Origin: Paenibacillus paridis
GTDB lineage: Bacteria; Bacillota; Bacilli; Paenibacillales; Paenibacillaceae
Direction of reading: 5' to 3'
DNA length: 64,000 nt
NCBI RefSeq assembly: GCF_006345825.1
Contig: NZ_VCIX01000092.1
Coordinates: 1,240,001 to 1,304,000 of the forward strand
Made by a program: the position numbers and the translations under genes. Under the pieces are notes generated by a model. That model searched no databases. It was not told where the DNA came from and was given only the letters and a program-made list of their open reading frames with translations. Below are positions 52,387 to 60,268 of the stretch, one piece after another. The number at the start of each line of letters is the position of its first letter. Position 1 is the stretch's first letter.

Positions 52387-53205
52387 ATGCTAAGATCGAT
52401 GTATTCGGGCGTATCGGGTATGCGCGGTTTTCAAACCAAGCTTGACGTCATAGGCAACAACATTGCGAACGTCAACACCGTAGGCTTCAAAGCGGGTCGC
52501 GTTATGTTTAAAGATATTTTGAGCCAGACGGTTGCAGGCGTTACCGCTCCTGAAGAAGGAGTACGCGGCGGCGTAAATGCCAAACAGGTTGGGTTAGGGG
52601 TATCGATCGGCTCGATTGATACCATCCATACAGCAGGCAGTGCGATGACGACAAACCAGCCTACGGATCTTCGGATTGACGGCGACGGATTTTTTGTAGT
52701 AAGGGCAAGCGATGAGTCTGAAATGCTGCTTACACGCGCCGGCAACTTTACGCTTGATTCAAGCAGACAGCTCGTTACGGGCGATGGCTACTTCGTACTT
52801 AGCGTGGATGGAGAACCTATCGTGCTTGATGAAGCAATCACAGCGTTTTCAATTGGACAAGATGGAACGATTACGGGAGTAACAGCAGACGGTACGGAAG
52901 CGGTAGCACAAATTGGAATTGCTAAAGTCGTAAACCCTAGCGGCCTTGAAAAGCTTGGCGGCAATATGTACCGTGTAACTGCCAATGCGAATCCTGATGC
53001 TTCCATTGAAGATTTTATGTCATTTGCTGGAGATCCAGAGCTGGGTACTGGAGCGATCATCGCAGGGCAGCTTGAAATGTCCAACGTTGATTTGACTGCT
53101 GAATTTACAGAGATGATTGTTGCGCAGCGCGGTTTCCAAGCGAATTCCCGCATCATAACAACCTCTGATGAAATTTTGCAAGAGGTCGTGAACTTAAAAA
53201 GATAG
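52387..53205 (+). CDS. flgE: Flagellar hook/hook-basal body protein (FlgE/FlgG family)
   Basis: The 272-residue rod/hook-family protein has the N-terminal VIGNNIANVNTVGFKAGRVMF, the middle GDGFFVV and TRAGNFTLD segments and the C-terminal NVDLTAEFTEMIVAQRGFQANSRIITTSDE. Its place after flgD makes it the hook protein FlgE, which in Bacillales is short and sometimes named FlgG. The SD is AGGAGG at 52371-52376. Confidence 0.9.
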   Translation: MLRSMYSGVSGMRGFQTKLDVIGNNIANVNTVGFKAGRVMFKDILSQTVAGVTAPEEGVRGGVNAKQVGLGVSIGSIDTIHTAGSAMTTNQPTDLRIDGDGFFVVRASDESEMLLTRAGNFTLDSSRQLVTGDGYFVLSVDGEPIVLDEAITAFSIGQDGTITGVTADGTEAVAQIGIAKVVNPSGLEKLGGNMYRVTANANPDASIEDFMSFAGDPELGTGAIIAGQLEMSNVDLTAEFTEMIVAQRGFQANSRIITTSDEILQEVVNLKR

Positions 53206-53221
53206 GTAATTCATAACAAGC

Positions 53222-53240
53222 GGGAGGCTTAGTGCCTCCC
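53222..53240 (+). other. Stem-loop between flgE and swrD
   Basis: A perfect 7-bp stem GGGAGGC/GCCTCCC (53222-53228 with 53234-53240) with a TTAGT loop lies in the gap. It has no T-tail, so it more likely affects mRNA processing, stability or partial attenuation than full termination. Confidence 0.5.
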
Positions 53241-53262
53241 CTAGGTGTGAGGGGGGTAGCTG

Positions 53263-53490
53263 ATGATTACCGTAACGCGTTTAAATGGAACAAAAGTAAC
53301 CATTAATGCGCTTTTGATCGAAGTAATTGAAGAATCTGCGGATACTGTTATAACGCTCACAACCGGAAAAAAACTGGTCGTTAAAGAAAAGACAGCTGAT
53401 TTATTGCAGCTGAATCAACAGTATTTGAGAACAATTGGCCTCATTGCGGCGGCCCAAAAGAGTGAGCAAACGGAGGGTCCCTCATCATGA
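53263..53490 (+). CDS. swrD: FlbD/SwrD family flagellar protein
   Basis: The 75-residue FlbD-family protein starts MITVTRLNGTKVTINALLIE. In B. subtilis SwrD (YlzI) raises stator power for swarming. No DNA-binding or enzymatic motif is visible; the mechanism is unknown. Its stop overlaps the fliL start (ATGA). Confidence 0.88.
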   Translation: MITVTRLNGTKVTINALLIEVIEESADTVITLTTGKKLVVKEKTADLLQLNQQYLRTIGLIAAAQKSEQTEGPSS

Positions 53491-53951
53491 AAAAAATGCT
53501 TCCCTGGTTAATTACTATTTTGCTATCTATTACGCTAATCGCTGTTGTAGCCATTATTTTGTTTAAGTCGTTTTTCGCTGATCCGAAAGAGCAGGCGACA
53601 GAGACAAAGACGATCGAGGTCAAAGCGATGTCAGCAGATAAGCGAGTCGAAGTTACTTCCGAATTAAAAGATTTTAGAAGAAACCTGAAAGATCCTAAGT
53701 ATGTTGTCGTTATCAGCTTTGCGTTCCAGCTCGATAGCAAGAAGGCGAAAGAAGAATTCGATAAAGTGATCGATATCGAAGTTAAACCAGTGTTGAATCG
53801 CACGCTTGCGGATATGACAGCGGAAGAGCTTAACGGCTCCCAAGGGGAAGACGCTTTGGAATCGAAGCTGCTGAACTTGTTGACTCCAATCGTTTCAAAA
53901 GGAAAATTAATCAAAGTAGAAATCACAAACTTCTTAATTACTGAAATTTAA
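53487..53951 (+). CDS. fliL: Flagellar basal-body-associated protein FliL
   Basis: FliL is a single-pass membrane protein near stators and the basal body that supports torque. The 154 residues have an N-terminal anchor (about 7-29), then an extracytoplasmic domain ending in VSKGKLIKVEITNFLITE. The start overlaps swrD, so the two are translationally coupled. Confidence 0.92.
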   Translation: MKKMLPWLITILLSITLIAVVAIILFKSFFADPKEQATETKTIEVKAMSADKRVEVTSELKDFRRNLKDPKYVVVISFAFQLDSKKAKEEFDKVIDIEVKPVLNRTLADMTAEELNGSQGEDALESKLLNLLTPIVSKGKLIKVEITNFLITEI

Positions 53952-53988
53952 TTGACTACGCCGACATTCCTCGAAGGAGGTGAGATAT

Positions 53989-54990
53989 TTGGTTGATGTT
54001 TTATCGCAAAATGAGATTGATGCGCTACTCGCGGCCTTGGATTCCGGTGAAATGGATGCAGAGGATTTGAAAAAAGAAGAAACGGTACGGAAGGTTAGTC
54101 TCTATGATTTTAAGCGTGCCGTACGTTTTTCCAAGGATCATATTAGAAGCTTAACCCGGATTCATGAAAATTTTGCGCGATATTTGACAACCTATTTCTC
54201 AGCGCAGCTACGCACCTTTGTTCAAATAAATGTCGTGCAGGTCGAGCAATTGCCTTATGACGAGTTTATTCGTTCGATTCCAAAGATGACGATTCTAAAT
54301 ATCTTTGAAGCAGAGCCGCTGGAAGGTCGAATGGTGCTGGAGGTTCATCCTAACGTAGCTTATGCCATGCTTGATCGCATGCTGGGCGGACAAGGAATAG
54401 CGCCTTCAAAAATTAACAACCTGACGGAAATTGAAACGATCATTATGGAGCGAATTTTCAGCCGGACGTTTGAAAGTTTGCAGGAAGCCTGGAAAACGAT
54501 TATAGATATTTCTCCTAGGCTGGAAGCGTTGGAAACGAATCCGCAGTTTATGCAGATTGTATCTCCAAATGAAACCATTGCACTTATTTCTTTCAGTACC
54601 AAAATCGGAGATACGACAGGCATGATCAATCTTTGTATTCCTCATGTCGTCATAGAACCGATTATGTCCAGACTATCCGTCCATCATTGGTTCGTTTCCC
54701 AGAAGAAAGCACGCGCGCCAGAAGAGGTTGAAATTCTGGAACAGCGTGTAAACAAAGCGAAGCTACCGATTGTAGCTGAGCTGGGGGAATCATCGATTAC
54801 GATTAAAGAATTCCTAGGTTTGAATATTGGGGATGTTATTTCGCTCAATAAATCAGTCGATGACGGTCTGAAAATTAAAGTTGGAGACAAACTGAAGTTT
54901 ATTGGTAGTCCGGGTTCCGTCAAGGATCGTCTGGCTGTTCAAATAGACGAGGTTGTCAGCGAAGGAGAGGAAGAAGACCATGATGAGTAA
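53989..54990 (+). CDS. fliM: Flagellar motor switch protein FliM
   Basis: FliM forms the C ring and binds phospho-CheY. The 333-residue protein has the N-terminal CheY-binding motif LSQNEIDALLAAL, a CheC-like middle (TEIETIIMERIFSRTFESLQEAW) and the C-terminal SpoA domain. I chose TTG 53989 because AAGGAGG (53974-53980) overlaps the alternative GTG 53980. It overlaps fliY. Confidence 0.96.
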   Translation: MVDVLSQNEIDALLAALDSGEMDAEDLKKEETVRKVSLYDFKRAVRFSKDHIRSLTRIHENFARYLTTYFSAQLRTFVQINVVQVEQLPYDEFIRSIPKMTILNIFEAEPLEGRMVLEVHPNVAYAMLDRMLGGQGIAPSKINNLTEIETIIMERIFSRTFESLQEAWKTIIDISPRLEALETNPQFMQIVSPNETIALISFSTKIGDTTGMINLCIPHVVIEPIMSRLSVHHWFVSQKKARAPEEVEILEQRVNKAKLPIVAELGESSITIKEFLGLNIGDVISLNKSVDDGLKIKVGDKLKFIGSPGSVKDRLAVQIDEVVSEGEEEDHDE

Positions 54991-56251
54991 GGACTATTTG
55001 TCCCAAGAGGAAATTGATGCATTGCTTCGCCAATCCGCCAATGAACCGGAGTCGGAGCAGACCTCCGAGGCTGGGACTCAACTTTCAGACTTTTTGTCCG
55101 AAATGGAACAATCCGCACTTGGAGAAATTGGGAATATCACCTTCGGAAGTGCTGCTACGGCATTATCGACTTTGCTAGGCAAAAAGGTTGATATCACGAC
55201 TCCACAGGTAACGATTGTAAGAAAAGATGAGCTCGCTGATATTTTCCCTAAACCTCATGTTGCTGTTAGTGTGCAATATGTGGATGGGTTCCAAGGCATA
55301 AACTCACTCGTGATCAAGACGAAGGATGCTCAAATTATTGCGGACTTGATGCTCGGGGGGGAAGGAACGAATATTACGGTAGAAGAATTGAATGAAATTC
55401 ATATTAGCGCCGTGCAAGAAGCAATGAATCAAATGATGGGTTCATCAGCGACTTCCATGTCCACGATTTTCAATCGTTTCGTTAATATTTCGCCCCCAGG
55501 CATTGATATTTTAGATGTACATAACGGTGATGGCATGGAGCATTTGCCACCGGTCGATATGTTTATCAAAATTTCATTCCGCCTGACTATCGGGGATTTG
55601 ATTGACTCTACGATTATGCAGCTTCTTCCAATACCATTTGCCAAACAAATGGTTGATATTTTGATGGGAGTAGTAGATGAGCCTTCTGTAGCGACTACAC
55701 CGGCTGCAACAGCGCCGGCTGCAGCAGCAGCAGTTGCGCCTCCAGTACAACATGCGACAGCTATGCAAGAGACGGCTGCAGCTGCACAGATGTATGCTGC
55801 TCCGCAGCAGCAAATGGCGCCGCCGATGCAGCAACAACCGCCCATGCCATATCAAACGCCTGCTGCAGGATATGATATGCCAATGCAACCGCCTGGGCCG
55901 CATACATATGGACATGCAGCAAATCGCAATGTGAACGTACAGCCTGTACAATTTGCTAATTTTGGCAATGCTCCATTTTTGCAGCAAGATGAGACAAACC
56001 TCAATTTACTTCTCGACATACCGCTTAAGGTCACTGTAGAATTAGGAAGGACCCAAAAGCAAATTAAGGATATTTTGGAGCTGTCGCAAGGTTCGATTAT
56101 CGAGCTGGACAAGCTAGCTGGCGAGCCCGTGGATATTCTTGTAAACAATAAACTGATCGCCAAAGGCGAGGTTGTTGTAATCGATGAAAACTTCGGTGTT
56201 CGCGTAACGGATATCGTAAGCCAATGGGACCGAATTCAAAAATTACAATAG
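54980..56251 (+). CDS. fliY: Flagellar motor switch phosphatase FliY
   Basis: FliY, a FliN-type switch component of Firmicutes, also dephosphorylates CheY. The 423-residue protein has an N-terminal LSQEEIDALL peptide like that of FliM, CheC-like active-site regions (EIGNITFGSAATALS, EIHISAVQEAMNQMMGSSA), a low-complexity Ala/Pro/Met/Gln linker (about 235-320) and a C-terminal SpoA domain (LLDIPLKVTVELGRTQKQI). Two adjacent ATGs at 54980 and 54983 are possible. Confidence 0.95.
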   Translation: MMSKDYLSQEEIDALLRQSANEPESEQTSEAGTQLSDFLSEMEQSALGEIGNITFGSAATALSTLLGKKVDITTPQVTIVRKDELADIFPKPHVAVSVQYVDGFQGINSLVIKTKDAQIIADLMLGGEGTNITVEELNEIHISAVQEAMNQMMGSSATSMSTIFNRFVNISPPGIDILDVHNGDGMEHLPPVDMFIKISFRLTIGDLIDSTIMQLLPIPFAKQMVDILMGVVDEPSVATTPAATAPAAAAAVAPPVQHATAMQETAAAAQMYAAPQQQMAPPMQQQPPMPYQTPAAGYDMPMQPPGPHTYGHAANRNVNVQPVQFANFGNAPFLQQDETNLNLLLDIPLKVTVELGRTQKQIKDILELSQGSIIELDKLAGEPVDILVNNKLIAKGEVVVIDENFGVRVTDIVSQWDRIQKLQ

Positions 56252-56272
56252 CATCCTAGGAGGATAAAAAAG

Positions 56273-56635
56273 ATGGCAAACCGCATTCTTATCGTAGACG
56301 ACGCAGCTTTCATGCGCATGATGATTCGTGACATTTTATCAAAGAACGGCTACGAAGTCGTCGGTGAAGCCCAAGATGGCGCACAAGCAGTTGAGAAGTA
56401 CAAGGAATTGAAACCGGATCTGACCACAATGGATATTACGATGCCTGAAATGGACGGAATTTCTGCACTGAAAGAAATCAAAAAGCTGGATGGCAACGCA
56501 AAAGTCATTATGTGTTCAGCGATGGGTCAGCAAGCGATGGTTATTGATGCGATTCAAGCAGGCGCAAAGGATTTCATCGTCAAACCGTTCCAAGCTGATC
56601 GCGTTATCGAAGCGATCAAGAAAACTCTCGGATAA
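56273..56635 (+). CDS. cheY: Chemotaxis response regulator CheY
   Basis: CheY is a single-domain response regulator of 120 residues. The phospho-acceptor is Asp54 in MDITMPEMDG, the acidic pair is near residues 9-10, and the VKPFQ lysine is present. It binds FliM to change motor bias. It lies between fliY and fliO as in B. subtilis. Confidence 0.96.
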   Translation: MANRILIVDDAAFMRMMIRDILSKNGYEVVGEAQDGAQAVEKYKELKPDLTTMDITMPEMDGISALKEIKKLDGNAKVIMCSAMGQQAMVIDAIQAGAKDFIVKPFQADRVIEAIKKTLG

Positions 56636-56646
56636 CGGTAAGACTT

Positions 56647-57291
56647 ATGCTTAACTTACCTTCGCGCATTTCAATGGTGTCTGCTCTTGGGATGGCGATA
56701 TGGCCTCATTTTGCGGCTGCTGCTGCCTTAGACGGCAGCAGCGCAAACAATGATGAACAGATGGTGTTCAGTGGCACAAAGGATTTAGCGGGAAGCTTAG
56801 TCTGGGTTATCGTCGCGTTAGCGATTGTTATCGTATTAATTATATTGGTCATTAAATGGTTGTCTCAGCGCAGCCGATCGTGGGGAACGAATCGTTCGCT
56901 TCGTTCGCTCGGCGGTCTTGCGCTAGGACAAAACAACTCACTTCAAGTAATTGAAATTGCAGGCCGCATCTACATTGTGGGCATTGGCGAGAACATTACA
57001 TTGATTGACAAGCTGGAGGATCCGGAGGATGTTCGTGCGGTCATTGCCGCATTGGAACGCCAGCAAGAGACGGTTTGGTCCAAGGATGTTGCTTCCCAGC
57101 TGTTAAGCAAGCTGAAAAATCGGAACGGGAAAACCGAGCCGGAGCCAACAAATGAGCAGTGGAATAATGCGGATTCATTCCAGAACTTGTTACATAGCAA
57201 GCTCAGCCAACAAGCTGACCGTAAGCAACAATTGGAATCATTGCTGCATGAATCTAAACCAAATGAACGGTTGATGGACGATGAAAAATAA
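56647..57291 (+). CDS. fliO: Flagellar biosynthesis protein FliO (FliZ)
   Basis: The 214-residue membrane protein has a signal-like N-terminus, a transmembrane segment (about 50-75) and the family motif SLRSLGGLALGQNNSLQVIEI with GRIYIVGIGENITLI. FliO helps assemble the FliP ring of the export gate. The C-terminal tail is charged and poorly conserved. It overlaps fliP by 11 bases. Confidence 0.9.
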   Translation: MLNLPSRISMVSALGMAIWPHFAAAAALDGSSANNDEQMVFSGTKDLAGSLVWVIVALAIVIVLIILVIKWLSQRSRSWGTNRSLRSLGGLALGQNNSLQVIEIAGRIYIVGIGENITLIDKLEDPEDVRAVIAALERQQETVWSKDVASQLLSKLKNRNGKTEPEPTNEQWNNADSFQNLLHSKLSQQADRKQQLESLLHESKPNERLMDDEK

Positions 57292-58036
57292 GTGGTGGAT
57301 ATCAATCGTTGCTGTACAGCTGCTTGGAATGCTTATTCATAACCAAGCCTTTGCGGAGCCTTTGCCCGATGTTTCCATCAATATAGGGAACGGAAACGGT
57401 GATACGCCTGGAACTAGCGCTTTATCCCTTCTTCTATTAATAACAGTTCTAAGCGTTGCACCCGCTATATTGGTGCTGATGACAAGCTTTACCCGAATCG
57501 TTATTGTTCTTGGTTTCGTCAGAACATCACTAGGCACACAGCAAATGCCGCCGAATCAGGTATTAATCGGTCTTGCCATGTTTTTAACATTTTTCATTAT
57601 GGCTCCGACATTCTCTCAGGTGAATGAAGTGGCATTGCAGCCTTATTTGAAAGGTCAAATCTCACAGACAGAGGCTTTTCAGGAAGCAGCTGTTCCCATG
57701 AAGAAATTCATGTTCTCCCATACAAGGGAGAAGGATTTAATGCTCTTTATGAATTATACGAAAACAGAAAAGCCTGAAACGTTTGAAGATATTCCGATTA
57801 CCGTTCTCATTCCGGCTTATGCCATAAGTGAACTTAAGACAGCCTTTCAGATGGGGTTTATGATTTTCATCCCATTTTTGGTTATCGATATGATCGTCGC
57901 CAGCACTTTGATGGCGATGGGGATGATGATGCTACCTCCGGTCATGATATCGTTACCCTTTAAGCTGCTGCTGTTTGTATTAGTGGATGGATGGTATTTG
58001 ATCGTAAAATCGTTGTTATTAAGTTTCAACACGTGA
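57281..58036 (+). CDS. fliP: Flagellar biosynthetic protein FliP
   Basis: FliP builds the core of the export gate with FliQ and FliR. The 251 residues have an N-terminal signal peptide, four membrane segments and the FliP signatures TSFTRIVIVLGFVRTSLGTQQMPPNQ (in two halves) and AFQMGFMIFIPFLVIDMIVAS. Confidence 0.97.
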   Translation: MKNKWWISIVAVQLLGMLIHNQAFAEPLPDVSINIGNGNGDTPGTSALSLLLLITVLSVAPAILVLMTSFTRIVIVLGFVRTSLGTQQMPPNQVLIGLAMFLTFFIMAPTFSQVNEVALQPYLKGQISQTEAFQEAAVPMKKFMFSHTREKDLMLFMNYTKTEKPETFEDIPITVLIPAYAISELKTAFQMGFMIFIPFLVIDMIVASTLMAMGMMMLPPVMISLPFKLLLFVLVDGWYLIVKSLLLSFNT

Positions 58037-58057
58037 TTTCAGCAGGGGGGACGCTCG

Positions 58058-58327
58058 ATGAGTACTGATTTCATAATCGGATTGGCCGGCGAGGCCGTAT
58101 TCGTTGTATTGAAAGCCAGTGCGCCAATGCTCGTTCTTGCTTTGGTCGTAGGTTTACTTGTCAGCATATTTCAGGCAACCACACAGATTCAGGAGCAGAC
58201 ATTAGCTTTTGTACCGAAAATCGTAGCAGTATTCTTATCGATCATCATATTTGGACCATGGATTCTTAATACGGTTATCGACTTCACTTATAATCTGCTG
58301 AACAATCTTCATAATTACATCGGTTAG
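58058..58327 (+). CDS. fliQ: Flagellar biosynthetic protein FliQ
   Basis: FliQ is the two-helix, 89-residue export-gate subunit. The second membrane helix contains QATTQIQEQTLAFVPKIVAV, a conserved signature. ATG 58058 follows GGGGGGAC. Confidence 0.96.
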   Translation: MSTDFIIGLAGEAVFVVLKASAPMLVLALVVGLLVSIFQATTQIQEQTLAFVPKIVAVFLSIIIFGPWILNTVIDFTYNLLNNLHNYIG

Positions 58328-58338
58328 GTTGTGAGTGG

Positions 58339-59136
58339 ATGAATGCGATCGTACAAGGTTTCCCTATTTTTTTGTTGATCTTTTGTCGAATAACTGCGTT
58401 TTTCGTCGTCGCGCCTGTCTTTTCTTCGCGAGGCGTGCCGAATGTTTTTAAAATCGGATTAGGTTTTTTCATTTCCTTTATCGTATTTTTAACGTATGGC
58501 ATGCAGCAAACAATTGTACCGGACGCAGAGTATATACTTGTACTGCTGCGCGAAATATTGATCGGTGTCCTCATGGGGTATGTTGTCTACCTGTTTTTTA
58601 CCGTCGTGCAAACCGCCGGCGCCTTTATGGATTTGCAGGTTGGTTTTGCCATGGCGAACATTGTAGATCCACATACGGGCACATCAGCCCCGCTGCTCGG
58701 TAATTTCAAATACATGCTGCTTATTGTTGTCTTTTTAATGATGAACGGGCACCATTTTTTGCTGACAGGCCTTATGGACAGTTATAAATGGATGCCTTTA
58801 TCCAATGAATTGTTTAGTCGTTTGATGAGTGGCGGCATAACTGATTTTTTAACAAGAGTGGTAGGCAATACTTTTTTGCTCGCCATTCAAATCGCTGCGC
58901 CGCTAGTCGTTGCCATGTTTTTGACGGATGTTGGACTTGGTTTTTTAACTAAAACAGCTCCGCAATTTAATGTGTTTGTTATTGGGATACCTTTAAAGCT
59001 CATTATAGGCTTGTTTTTGCTTATACTGTTAATGCCAAGTCTTGCTGGTTTATTCGAAAGATTGTTTTCCATAATGTTTGATTCTATGGAGCAGTTATTC
59101 GGAATTGTGCAAGGACCGCCGCCTGAAGGGCAATAG
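58339..59136 (+). CDS. fliR: Flagellar biosynthetic protein FliR
   Basis: FliR is the six-segment membrane component of the export gate, 265 residues long. It has the family stretch VQTAGAFMDLQVGFAMANIVDP and GLGFLTKTAPQFNVFVIGIPLK. flhB follows after 12 bases. Confidence 0.95.
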   Translation: MNAIVQGFPIFLLIFCRITAFFVVAPVFSSRGVPNVFKIGLGFFISFIVFLTYGMQQTIVPDAEYILVLLREILIGVLMGYVVYLFFTVVQTAGAFMDLQVGFAMANIVDPHTGTSAPLLGNFKYMLLIVVFLMMNGHHFLLTGLMDSYKWMPLSNELFSRLMSGGITDFLTRVVGNTFLLAIQIAAPLVVAMFLTDVGLGFLTKTAPQFNVFVIGIPLKLIIGLFLLILLMPSLAGLFERLFSIMFDSMEQLFGIVQGPPPEGQ

Positions 59137-59148
59137 GAGGAAGCGCAC

Positions 59149-60246
59149 GTGCTAGATTACCGGCTAAAACTTGATCTTCAGCTGTTCAGCCAAGAGAAGA
59201 CTGAGCAAGCAACTCCGAAGAAAAAAGGTGAAGCTAGAAAGAAAGGCCAAATTGCCAGATCCTCTGATTTGCCTGGTTCTCTTATATTAATGTTTGTTTT
59301 TATGGGCTTCATAATGCTAGGTAGTTATTATAAAAATCATATTATGGAGTTATTCAACAGTTTATTCGAAGATTGGCTATTGATGGATGTTACTAGTGGA
59401 AACATTATGTCGCTCTTCACCGAATTGGCAATGGAACTATTACTCATTCTAATGCCAATCTTTGCAATTACGATTCTAGTAGGCGTTCTTGGAAATGTCG
59501 TTCAGTTTGGTTTTCTACTAACGGGCGATCCTCTTAAAATGAAAATTAGCAAGCTTAACCCCATTAATGGGTTCAAACAAATTTTTTCGGCAAAAACGAT
59601 TGTTGAGTTTTTAAAAAGTATTTTAAAGCTCCTGATTATAGGAGTGCTCGTATATTTAGCCATTTCTAAAGAATGGGAACGCATATTAGTGCTTGCGAGT
59701 TTGCCCATTCAGCAAATATTTAGCTTTACTGCTGGATTGACGGTCAGGCTTGGCATTGAAATCGGAGCCGTTCTAACCGCGCTTGCACTTGCCGATTATT
59801 TTTATCAGCGCTATGAACATAACAAAAGCTTGAAAATGTCAAAGCAAGACATTAAGGATGAATACAAGAAATCGGAAGGTGATCCGATCATTAAGGGACG
59901 GATTCGTGAACGGCAGAGAAGAATGGCCTTGCAGCGAATGATGCAGGAGGTTCCGAAAGCGGATGTTATTATTACAAATCCCACGCACTTTGCTATTGCT
60001 TTGAAATATGATGCAACGAAAATGGAAGCGCCCAAGATCATTGCAAAAGGAATGGATCACGTTGCGCTTCGTATTAAAGAGATAGCCAAAGAAAACGGTG
60101 TGGTTACGATGGAAAATAAACCATTGGCCAGAGCGCTTTATGAACGAGCGGAAATAGGCGATGTCATTCCCCCGGACTTGTTCCAAGCTGTGGCTGAGGT
60201 GCTTGCATATGTCTATAAGATGAAAGGCCGCGTGAAATCATCATAA
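59149..60246 (+). CDS. flhB: Flagellar export specificity protein FlhB
   Basis: FlhB sets export-substrate order. The 365-residue protein has four membrane segments (up to about 215) and a cytoplasmic domain that cleaves itself at NPTH (277-280, in TNPTHFAIALKYD). After cleavage it interacts with FliK to switch from hook to filament export. Its last 85 residues correspond to the separate YlqH protein encoded at 29457. Confidence 0.97.
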   Translation: MLDYRLKLDLQLFSQEKTEQATPKKKGEARKKGQIARSSDLPGSLILMFVFMGFIMLGSYYKNHIMELFNSLFEDWLLMDVTSGNIMSLFTELAMELLLILMPIFAITILVGVLGNVVQFGFLLTGDPLKMKISKLNPINGFKQIFSAKTIVEFLKSILKLLIIGVLVYLAISKEWERILVLASLPIQQIFSFTAGLTVRLGIEIGAVLTALALADYFYQRYEHNKSLKMSKQDIKDEYKKSEGDPIIKGRIRERQRRMALQRMMQEVPKADVIITNPTHFAIALKYDATKMEAPKIIAKGMDHVALRIKEIAKENGVVTMENKPLARALYERAEIGDVIPPDLFQAVAEVLAYVYKMKGRVKSS

Positions 60247-60268
60247 CACTACGGGAGGAGGCGGCGTC

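Noticed and set aside
55429..55845. Cys/Ala-rich 138-residue minus-strand frame opposite fliY
   Set aside because: Its composition is the reverse reading of the FliY linker repeat, so it is a shadow.
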